Assembly (NCBI GenBank): GCA_036499395.1
Contig: DASYDW010000040.1
Span: 1-41,152, forward strand
DNA from: Pirellulales bacterium
GTDB taxonomy: Bacteria; Planctomycetota; Planctomycetia; Pirellulales; JACPPG01
Direction: 5' to 3'
DNA length: 41,152 bases
Below, one piece after another: positions 14,221 through 22,011 of this stretch (positions are counted from its first letter, which is position 1; each line of letters begins with the position of its first letter). The notes beneath the pieces are model-generated. The model saw only the letters and a list, made by a program, of their open reading frames with translations. It made no database searches and was not told the origin of the DNA. The position numbers and the translations under genes were made by a program.

Positions 14221-16146
14221 TCAATCGCGGACTCGGTTTTCTGCATGGCGGCGTTTGGCCGCCCGGTATTTTTCGATTTCCGCGAACAAGTCACGTCCCG
14301 CCTGAGTAAGTCCCCCCTTTTTTTGGCGCGATGCGCCACGCTCGATGAGATGAACGCTGGCTTTGCCCTTGCTCTTGCCAACAAGTTTTTCCAGTCGCTT
14401 TAACGCTGTCCCGACATACGCATCGCTACAGGAAACGCCCAAGGGCAACGTGCCATTCTTCTTCCGTTCAGAAAGACATATAGCCAAACCACGGTTTGTT
14501 GATGGGCCACCATTATTGATGATGTCTGCCACGATCGCGAAGAATTCCAAAAGGCGGTCGTCACGTAGCGCGCTTAATCGAGTTTCGGTACAGGGCGCCT
14601 GGCTCGCACCGAGCCGGGTTGTGATTCGCTGTAAGTGGCGTTGCATCGACGGTTCAGTCGACGTTTGATACTCGGCGATCATCGGTATCGCTTCATTGCC
14701 GATGCTCGCCAAGGCTTTTTCAATCCAACCTCCAAGATCATCATCCGCGTTCTTCAGTAACGCCAACAAGGCCGGTACGGCATCTTGCCCGCCCGGACCG
14801 ATCGCGGCCAGGGCCATTACCGCGCAGCGGCGTCTGTTATCGTCGCCACGTTCGATTGCAGTGATCAGAATCGGTACGGCAGGCAATGCTTGTGGCCCCA
14901 TCAGGTACAGGACCGAAGCCAAAGTCTGCTGTACAATCGGATCGTCTACGTCCACTATCGCTTGTGCCACTTCCCTGGCGGTCGTTTTGCCGATATGCAC
15001 CAGCGCGATACCGATTGGTTGTCGCGTTCGCACGTCCGATTTACGCAAGGCGGAAATAAGCTCAGGAATTGCCGTCTTTCCCGCGACGCCCAGCGATTCC
15101 ACGATTACCTCTAACACCTCATCGTCGGTTTCAACCAGAAGCCGACTAACTAACGCGGAAATCGCTATCGCGATCTGCTCTTTGAGGTCGCATAACGCCC
15201 GTGCTGCGACACCTCTAATATTTCGATCTTCTGATCCGAGTCTCTTGATTAGCAGCTTGACCGCATTAGCGGGCATCTTGATCCCCGGCTTCCGCAGCGC
15301 AATTGCTGCGCTAGAAACTACCTCCCAATCGTCGGACACTAGTGCCTCGAATAAGGCTTCTTCTACACCTCTCACGCTACGGCTGAATTCTCCAAAACAG
15401 GTGGCGATGGACGATCGCACCGCGACATGGACCTGTTCATCAATCATCATTCCACGCAGTACCGGAACGACGGAGCGTGCCACATTGCCCATGCGCCCGA
15501 ACGTCGAAATAATCGCGCACTGGGCCACGGGAGAGGCGTTTGGAAGCGCCGCTGTTAGAAAGTTAATTGCATCAGATGTCCTGTCCTTGAACTCAATCCG
15601 CGCCAGGGCTGCTGCAGCCAGACTGATCAACGTGTCTTCGCCACTATTCAACGCCTGTTCCAAAATGCGTAAAAGGCGTAACCCGAACTTGGGTGTCGTG
15701 CTCAAGGCGCCCGCGGCAGCTGTTCGAACATGCTTGTCGCCGTGTCGCATTCGTAGCTTGAGCGCCGCAACGGCGCCCGCTGGAACTAGCCCGCTGTGGC
15801 AGAGCATAGAGGTGGCCATGCGAAGACCGTCAACGTCTTCGCTCATCAGGGCATCATGTACCGCGGCCTCGGCAGTCGCCGCAAGCTCTTTTTCTATCAG
15901 GTCCGGTCGATGCTTTCGGAAATAAAGCAGGGATACGGCGGCGACCACGCGTTTGGTGCCGTTTAATGATTGTACCGCTTTGGAAAATTCAGGGACCGCC
16001 GGGGCCAACCCAATCGACTGTAGACTACGGACGGCTTCGTCAGCGTGAAGCAACCACTTGTCGGGGCTCGTCATCATCGCGAGGAAATCGCGGACGACTT
16101 TTGCAGGCCTCGGTCGGCGTGGTCCAGGTTCTATCGACACCTGCAC
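14221..16146 (-). CDS. HEAT-repeat protein with possible C-terminal winged helix
   Basis: Most of the 641-aa protein is a succession of HEAT-type helical pairs, for example TAIPELISALRKSDV, ALPAVPILITAIERGDD and DAVPALLALLKNADDD, a scaffold for protein contacts. The last 100 residues are different: a small domain with LGVSCSDAYVGTALKRLEKL and GGLTQAGRDLFAEIEKY, which resembles a winged helix-turn-helix of LysR/MarR type. The start is a GTG with AGGGA upstream; an internal MMTSPDK start is an alternative. It lies 286 bp downstream of the kinase-WD40 gene on the same strand. I infer a scaffold or regulator linked to DNA, but the C-terminal assignment is tentative. Confidence 0.7.
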   Translation of the reverse strand: MQVSIEPGPRRPRPAKVVRDFLAMMTSPDKWLLHADEAVRSLQSIGLAPAVPEFSKAVQSLNGTKRVVAAVSLLYFRKHRPDLIEKELAATAEAAVHDALMSEDVDGLRMATSMLCHSGLVPAGAVAALKLRMRHGDKHVRTAAAGALSTTPKFGLRLLRILEQALNSGEDTLISLAAAALARIEFKDRTSDAINFLTAALPNASPVAQCAIISTFGRMGNVARSVVPVLRGMMIDEQVHVAVRSSIATCFGEFSRSVRGVEEALFEALVSDDWEVVSSAAIALRKPGIKMPANAVKLLIKRLGSEDRNIRGVAARALCDLKEQIAIAISALVSRLLVETDDEVLEVIVESLGVAGKTAIPELISALRKSDVRTRQPIGIALVHIGKTTAREVAQAIVDVDDPIVQQTLASVLYLMGPQALPAVPILITAIERGDDNRRRCAVMALAAIGPGGQDAVPALLALLKNADDDLGGWIEKALASIGNEAIPMIAEYQTSTEPSMQRHLQRITTRLGASQAPCTETRLSALRDDRLLEFFAIVADIINNGGPSTNRGLAICLSERKKNGTLPLGVSCSDAYVGTALKRLEKLVGKSKGKASVHLIERGASRQKKGGLTQAGRDLFAEIEKYRAAKRRHAENRVRD

Positions 16147-16432
16147 ACATCCCTATGCTATTTCGCCAGCCCATACGTGACATTACGGCATGATTACGCA
16201 GCCATCCGCACTTCCTGTGTCGAGGCAACTTTGGCCGAGGTGCCCGAAGCCTGCTCAAGCTGTTGCGCAACAGGCCATCGACATCTGACTGATGGCTCGT
16301 TGTCGAGCTCCGGCCTCGCAATAGCGATGCCCGCAGATGTTGCGCGCGCTTCCCATGCAAGATCCCAAGCTGCATCTAGAAAACGGCTCAAGACGGGCTG
16401 GGCCCGGAGACTCAGATTCAATTATCGACAAC
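16147..16432. other. Spacer with 14-bp palindrome, no gene seen
   Basis: The spacer between the kinase-WD40 stop and the HEAT-protein start. CTGTTGCGCAACAG at 16260-16273 is a perfect palindrome and could be an operator for the HEAT gene. No coding frame with support is seen on either strand. Confidence 0.45.
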
Positions 16433-19400
16433 TCAAAATCGTCCGGGTAAAGATTGGGGAGTAGCATCAAGGGTGGAATTACCTTCGGGAGTCAAAAGAC
16501 GGTGAATTTCAATTCCATATCGCCCTTTGCTTTCAATACCGAGTGCCAGGAGTGTTCCATCTGAACTCAGATCCATATTAAGCATCTTTTCCTCCGGACC
16601 GCCCAGTGTTAGCAGTTCGCTACTTGTAGGAACATGCCAGAACCTCACCGTATCGTCCGTTCCTCGAGTGATGAGCGTTTGATCATCGCGAGCGAATCGT
16701 ATGTCTACGACCGGCCCTGCGTGACCGACCATTTTTTTATACGATGAAGGCCGCCTGAGGTCCCAACAATAGATAATGCCTTCCGCCCCCGTAGCCGCGA
16801 CAATCCAACCATCCCGTGAGACGTCCACAGCGTAAAGCCGTTCATTTGGGCCGCGAAGAATAACGCTGGGCACCTCGTCTGTTGCTCTTCGCAATCTGCA
16901 TTCTCGTGACCCGAACATATCGAACCACAGATCGCCGCGGCCAGTATGAATCTGGCCGAGACGTTGAAAGTTCTTGCTATTGGAAGATTCGATGGCACGA
17001 TTACTTGCGCGATCCAGGACGACATGCGTATAGTCCAGGTCGCGAGAGCGTCGCGGCGAACCGTTTTCTGAATAGTAATTCTGTAGAAGGACATATATAC
17101 ATTTGCCATCGAGAGAGTACGCGACGTTCTCACAGACTGTCGATCGTCCCGGATCGAAACGTTGGACAATGGCCCCCGTATGAGCCGATCGTATCTGCAA
17201 TTGCCCACCTGATTCTAGAACGACAACGTCCTCTCCATCGGGCGAGAACCGGCACCGATAGCCCCAATAGTCCATTCGCCACGTGCAGTACGGTACTACT
17301 CGTGCTTCCCATTGCGGCACTTTTGATTCAACGTCGTACATTCTTGCAATGGCGCTGTCGTTTTGCGTCCGTTCAACGATCATGAGTTGCTCGCCGGAAG
17401 GGCTGAAGCGCACTCCCCAAGGGCGTCCAGCGAGCGAAATGTCGAAGCCAGCGACCACATTAGCTGTTGACCAGACCGAAAGATTTCCGTCGGCGCCCGC
17501 CGAGATTAGCCTCGAACTATCAGGTGAAAATGCTGCGGTGACCACTCGGCCCGCGTGCGCGAGACGTGGCGATGCAACGGCAGGTTTCCCTTTCTCGACA
17601 TCCTCGATATTTAAGATTTGGATCGTGCCGTCCACGAAAGCAATTGCTGCCGATTCGCCGTTTGACGAACAGCAGATGAACGAGGAATTACCATGGAGCG
17701 TACAGAATTCCTCAGGCGGCGGTCCTTCAATCTGGCAAACAGAAATCGAATGCGTCAACGCAGGCGAGGCTTTACTCTGGGTACTAAGAAGTAGGCGAGG
17801 AACGGCACCGGGTATTGGACAGGCGACATAAACCCCTCCGCCGAACATCCAGGAGCGCGGCGGCGTTTGCGTTTTTGGATATACAAACTGCAAATCCTGG
17901 ATGCCTTGATGATCGGCAATCAGAACTTCGCCGCTTGCTAAATAGCTAAGGCCTCTGATGCCATCAATCGGACCGATAGCATGTTCGAGTTTCCGGTCTC
18001 GCGTCAGTAGAATCTCGTCTCTGGCTCTGGTCTTTGGGTCAATGATGACGATTTTGGAACCGTCGCCTCCGGCTGCAAGCTTTCCCTCAGAGCCTAGCCA
18101 ACTGAGGCACCAAATGCGCCCTCCGATAACCGCCTCGTCGAAGATGACCGTTTGATCGGGAACCGACCGCACGACGAGACTCCCGTCGTCACGGCCCATC
18201 GCTAACATGGAGCCATCGGCCGAGAAGGCGAGCGCATTGACATCTATTCCCATAGGGGAATGCCAAGACGCCTGCTTGGACCAATCGCGAGTATCCCAAA
18301 GCGCTACATAATCGTCCTCGCCTGACGATGCCAAGATATCGCCGCGGGGTGAAAATCCAACGGCGAAGACTCCCCCCGGATGCGCAACGAAGGATCGCTC
18401 AGCGCTATTGGCTTTTTTCCAGAGCCATTGCCATTCAAAACCATTTGCAATACGGCCAGGCGACCTGAACCGTGATTCCTTCAATAGCTCCACCGCCTCA
18501 CCCTTAAGGCCTCGCTGTACGGCGAGCGCAGCGCTTCGGATCGTAGATGCGTACTGATGCTCGCGTTCAGCCTTTTCGGCCATTTTGGTCGCCTCTTCTG
18601 CAGCGGCGATGTGCTTACCGGTCGCAACGCGATCCTCTCGCCAGAAAGCAATCGCAAACACAAACAGCAGCATTCCAAATACCGCGCCAGCGAGAACTAA
18701 CGTAGTCGCGGGCCGCCGCCGTGCCAGGCGAATTCCGCGACGTGCCAGAGACGGCCTCCGTATGTGGATCGGCTCATCATTGAAAAAGCGGCGCAAGTCG
18801 TCTCCTAACGCTCCTGCGGTGGCGTACCGATGATGAGGGAGTTTCTCCAAGCACTTTAAGACGATCGTCTCCAGATTTTTGGTGACCTGCTTGTTGAGGG
18901 TCCGAATTGGTTGCGGCTCGTCTTCTCGAACTCCGCGGCGAATGTCGTCCGAAGTGCGTCCGCCGAACGGACGCCGCCTCGCGAGAAGTTCGTAGAGAAT
19001 GACCCCCAGAGAGAACACGTCCGACGCGGCCTCGACGTTAGAGTCCCCACGAGCCTGTTCGGGCGACATGTAGAAGTCAGTGCCGACCGCGACACCGGTG
19101 AGCGTAGCGATCGAGAACGCTGGATCGTCGGGCCGTCTCGCCAAACCAAAGTCCGAAACGACCGGTTCGAACGCTGATGTCGAGCCCGGACTGGGACGCA
19201 ACAAAACATTACTGGGCTTTAAATCTCGATGCACAATGCCTTGTTGATGCGCGAAGTGCACCGCCTTGGCGACCTTCTCCATCACTAATACAGTTTCCGT
19301 GATGGTAGGAGGCGTCTCACTTGCGGCCCATTGCTCTAACGTGGGCCCTTCGATGAGTTCAAGGGCAATGAAGCAGACGGCGTCAAGCCACCCATAATCG

Positions 19401-19777
19401 TAAATCTTAATGATGCCCGGATGGGCCAGTTCAGCTGCAATCGTCGGCTCTTCGACAAAGCGACGGCTGGCCGCAGCGCTGAACATGACCGCCGGCCAAG
19501 CGATCTTAACAGCAACATCGATACCCCGCTCCAGGTCGGCAGCAGCGAATACGGCACCGTACGCTCCGCGTCCCAACAGTGCGTCGAGCCTGTAACGTCC
19601 CACTAGCCTTGGAAAGGCAAGATGGCTTGACGGCTCCGTCAAGTCGGTGGTCGATGCATCGGGCGCAAAGGATGCAAGCCAAACCATGAGGCTCAGGGTT
19701 TCCCGGTCACGGTCGTAGGTCTCGCCCACCGAGCGCTCAACAGCCGAGGCAGCGCTATCATTTCGCATGGAAGACAT
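16433..19777 (-). CDS. Membrane-anchored Ser/Thr protein kinase with C-terminal WD40 repeats
   Basis: Hanks-type kinase at the N-terminus: glycine loop LGRGAYGAVF (68-77), Lys91 in VAVKIAW, catalytic loop HRDLKPSN (183-190), SDFGLA (208-213), and activation-segment end GTDFYMSPEQAR (232-243). A basic stretch and one membrane helix follow (TTLVLAGAVFGMLLFVFAIA, about 358-377), then about 700 residues of WD40-type blades on the other side (for example AVGFSPRGDILASSGEDDYV). The 1114 aa are typical of planctomycete receptor kinases. Its ATG shares a base with the stop of the upstream sigma gene (TGATG), so the two are translationally coupled; the kinase probably acts on that sigma factor. Confidence 0.95.
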   Translation of the reverse strand: MSSMRNDSAASAVERSVGETYDRDRETLSLMVWLASFAPDASTTDLTEPSSHLAFPRLVGRYRLDALLGRGAYGAVFAAADLERGIDVAVKIAWPAVMFSAAASRRFVEEPTIAAELAHPGIIKIYDYGWLDAVCFIALELIEGPTLEQWAASETPPTITETVLVMEKVAKAVHFAHQQGIVHRDLKPSNVLLRPSPGSTSAFEPVVSDFGLARRPDDPAFSIATLTGVAVGTDFYMSPEQARGDSNVEAASDVFSLGVILYELLARRRPFGGRTSDDIRRGVREDEPQPIRTLNKQVTKNLETIVLKCLEKLPHHRYATAGALGDDLRRFFNDEPIHIRRPSLARRGIRLARRRPATTLVLAGAVFGMLLFVFAIAFWREDRVATGKHIAAAEEATKMAEKAEREHQYASTIRSAALAVQRGLKGEAVELLKESRFRSPGRIANGFEWQWLWKKANSAERSFVAHPGGVFAVGFSPRGDILASSGEDDYVALWDTRDWSKQASWHSPMGIDVNALAFSADGSMLAMGRDDGSLVVRSVPDQTVIFDEAVIGGRIWCLSWLGSEGKLAAGGDGSKIVIIDPKTRARDEILLTRDRKLEHAIGPIDGIRGLSYLASGEVLIADHQGIQDLQFVYPKTQTPPRSWMFGGGVYVACPIPGAVPRLLLSTQSKASPALTHSISVCQIEGPPPEEFCTLHGNSSFICCSSNGESAAIAFVDGTIQILNIEDVEKGKPAVASPRLAHAGRVVTAAFSPDSSRLISAGADGNLSVWSTANVVAGFDISLAGRPWGVRFSPSGEQLMIVERTQNDSAIARMYDVESKVPQWEARVVPYCTWRMDYWGYRCRFSPDGEDVVVLESGGQLQIRSAHTGAIVQRFDPGRSTVCENVAYSLDGKCIYVLLQNYYSENGSPRRSRDLDYTHVVLDRASNRAIESSNSKNFQRLGQIHTGRGDLWFDMFGSRECRLRRATDEVPSVILRGPNERLYAVDVSRDGWIVAATGAEGIIYCWDLRRPSSYKKMVGHAGPVVDIRFARDDQTLITRGTDDTVRFWHVPTSSELLTLGGPEEKMLNMDLSSDGTLLALGIESKGRYGIEIHRLLTPEGNSTLDATPQSLPGRF

Positions 19778-20457
19778 CAGCGCCTCTCAACTGACAGGAA
19801 CTCTGCCTTCAATCGCATAACCGCGCGTTGGTAGGCCTTACGCACTGCCCCGACATTGGCCCGCATGGCGGTCGCGAGTTCCTTACAGCTCATTCCCTCG
19901 AACAGCCGGCTACGAATGATGAATTGATCGTTCGGATTCAGTCGACCAAGTGCCTGAAACGCCAATGCCTGCTGTTCTTTTTGCGAGATGACATGGGCAG
20001 GCGACAATCCATCTAATCCATCATTGAAACGGCTGCACAACATCCGCCAAATGTGATGCCGGCGCTCGTGGTCGCCATGTAATCTGGCGTTCCGCGACCA
20101 ATGCAACCGCCTGAAATACAATGTGCTTCGTACGTATTGCCGGAAGTCGGCAAACGACTCCCCTGGAAAGTTTGCGACGGCCCCAGGAACGCCGGCAAGT
20201 GCCTCTTGAATGAGATCGGACATGCTGCGCGAAGGGCTGAGGCCCGATGGGCGACCGCGACGGCCGTACCCGATCCATAGATGATCATTTAGTCGCGACA
20301 CGAGCGCATTGAGTGCTGCCGGCTCACCAGTTCGGGCTTTTGCCAGCAGTTCATTGAGATGAGTCGCCGAGTTGCTGTCCTTCTCTATGCCGTGCTGAAC
20401 CGGCACACCGTCGGAGGTAGGATTGCCATCTTCTGTGGTCCGTAGCGTGTCGCTCAT
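19777..20457 (-). CDS. ECF-type RNA polymerase sigma factor
   Basis: The 226-aa product has a region-2-like segment (SMSDLIQEALAGVPGAVANF ... FRQYVRSTLYFRRLHWSRNA) and region 4 (LGRLNPNDQFIIRSRLFEGM, then CKELATAMRANVGAVRKAYQ). The helix-turn-helix sits near residues 180-210. It belongs to the planctomycete-type ECF sigma factors paired with Ser/Thr kinases, for which kinase phosphorylation replaces an anti-sigma factor. No anti-sigma gene is seen. Its own stop overlaps the kinase start. Its N-terminal 45 residues are an unconserved polar extension. An extended upstream spacer of 600 bp may carry its promoter. Confidence 0.9.
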   Translation of the reverse strand: MSDTLRTTEDGNPTSDGVPVQHGIEKDSNSATHLNELLAKARTGEPAALNALVSRLNDHLWIGYGRRGRPSGLSPSRSMSDLIQEALAGVPGAVANFPGESFADFRQYVRSTLYFRRLHWSRNARLHGDHERRHHIWRMLCSRFNDGLDGLSPAHVISQKEQQALAFQALGRLNPNDQFIIRSRLFEGMSCKELATAMRANVGAVRKAYQRAVMRLKAEFLSVERR

Positions 20458-21061
20458 TAGCTTTCAGTGACCGGGGACAATTGTATGTAAACTGACCAAA
20501 TATCGAAACCATGGCGATTACTATGATGGTTGCAGACTCAATATTCAATGACATGCGCAAGAGCCTATAGTGCCTAGCCTTAAGGCGCGTCTGTCTCATT
20601 TCTGATCGCTGCGCATACTGGCAAACCGGCGCTCCGCATGGCTGACACTCCGGGACAATATCAAAAACTAGATGTCTCGTTTTTGCGTCTGGCGCATTTA
20701 ATAAATAGTCATCTGCACACTTCAGGCTGCAGGACCTCAAAGAGCGCCGTATCCCGCTTTTTGCAGGACTATCACTTAGATCTAGAGCTAATGATTATCG
20801 ATACGATCGCAACATAACGACAAAGCCGATTGCCGAACGTTCGGCCACTTTGCGATCATCTTTACGGCTAACCAAAACAGCCGTACTAACTGCCTGGCGC
20901 CATTGGCGCCGGATTTATTTCCAAAGACGTCCAGGATTCAGAATTCCTGGTCATTTGACGGAGCTTAGTGGCCCTGTGGGCGTACTTCGTTGAATTGAAT
21001 TTGGATTTTATTCCAATATTTGGGCTTCAGACCAAGAACTTAACCACTGGAGAATCGAGAT
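20458..21061. other. Divergent promoter region, no gene seen
   Basis: The spacer separates the minus-strand sigma/kinase operon from the plus-strand PEP-CTERM gene. Two GGCGCC hexamers flank ATT at 20896-20910, and CCAGGATTCAGAATTCCTGG (20931-20950) is an imperfect palindrome about 110 bp before the PEP-CTERM start. I see no gene here; short frames in it lack start signals. Confidence 0.45.
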
Positions 21062-21778
21062 ATGAACCACGTTGCCAATCACTTCCGGCTCCGTCTTATT
21101 GCAACGTTATGCGCTATCCTTGGCCTTCTCGGAACACATGCAGCTGCGACCGTCATTTCTCCTAACCTTCCGCCGGGCAGTAAATACGAGCTTCTTTTTG
21201 TCACACTGGATAGCACTGCTGCGACAAGTACAAACATCGCAACGTACAATGCCTTCGCTGCCGCGGAGGCACAGCTTAGCCCCGCGTTGAAAACGCTTCC
21301 GCCTTCAGTGCAATGGCACGCAGTAGCATCTACCAATTCCGTTAATGCGATCGTCAATGCTCAAGACAATGACATACCCGTGTATAACACGCGCGGCGTT
21401 TTGGTGGCGACGGCACTGTCTGGACTTTATGACAGCGGTCTGACCAGTCCAGTTCAGTTTAACCAATTTGGAAATTCTGAAACGACATTAGTATGGACAG
21501 GGTCGAACGGGCTCGGCGGCGTGGTGTCAAACGGCCAGATGGGCAATGACAATGATGTTGCTCAGGGTTTATCCAGCGCGGTGAATACCAGTTGGATTTT
21601 TAACCAAAATACGACTCAGTCCGTCAATTCCTTTCCCATATACGCTCTCAGCTCCCCGATCACAGTTCCAACTCCTGAGCCCTCAACCGTGGCAATTCTC
21701 GGTTCTGGTCTATTAATTCCCATTGGACACTACTTCCTGCGTTGGCGGCGCTGGCATCGTAAGCCCACCGGCCAGTGA
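21062..21778 (+). CDS. PEP-CTERM-anchored secreted protein
   Basis: Signal peptide at the N-terminus (LRLIATLCAILGLLGTHAAA), a 190-residue extracellular part rich in Thr/Ser/Asn, and the C-terminal sorting signal PTPEPSTVAILGSGLLIP followed by basic RWRRWHRK. Proteins of this type are exported by Sec, cut by exosortase near PEP and placed at the cell surface. No exosortase gene is in the window. GGAG lies upstream of the ATG. The passenger part resembles no family I know. It converges on the autotransporter gene, and about 230 bp separates the two stops. Confidence 0.9.
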   Translation: MNHVANHFRLRLIATLCAILGLLGTHAAATVISPNLPPGSKYELLFVTLDSTAATSTNIATYNAFAAAEAQLSPALKTLPPSVQWHAVASTNSVNAIVNAQDNDIPVYNTRGVLVATALSGLYDSGLTSPVQFNQFGNSETTLVWTGSNGLGGVVSNGQMGNDNDVAQGLSSAVNTSWIFNQNTTQSVNSFPIYALSSPITVPTPEPSTVAILGSGLLIPIGHYFLRWRRWHRKPTGQ

Positions 21779-22011
21779 ACGTCGCCACCATCGAGATTCG
21801 ACAACCATTCTGCTCGCCCTGAGCAAGCTTAGTGGCACCGGGAGCGTTTTGTGATCTACAGGCTTGTTGGTGGCAATCGCCAGCGCAGATTAGCCTCTGG
21901 CGATCGCGTCCGCGCATCTGAGCGCCCCGTACTATTGGCTATAAGGCCTCGGAAGGCTCTTTGCAGCATAGTGCGAAATTAAGGATAGGCGTAATAAGCG
22001 GGATTGGGCAA

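Noticed and set aside
14696..15925. 409-aa plus-strand frame
   Set aside because: Antisense to the HEAT-repeat gene; low-complexity Ser/Ala/Thr composition and no start signal.
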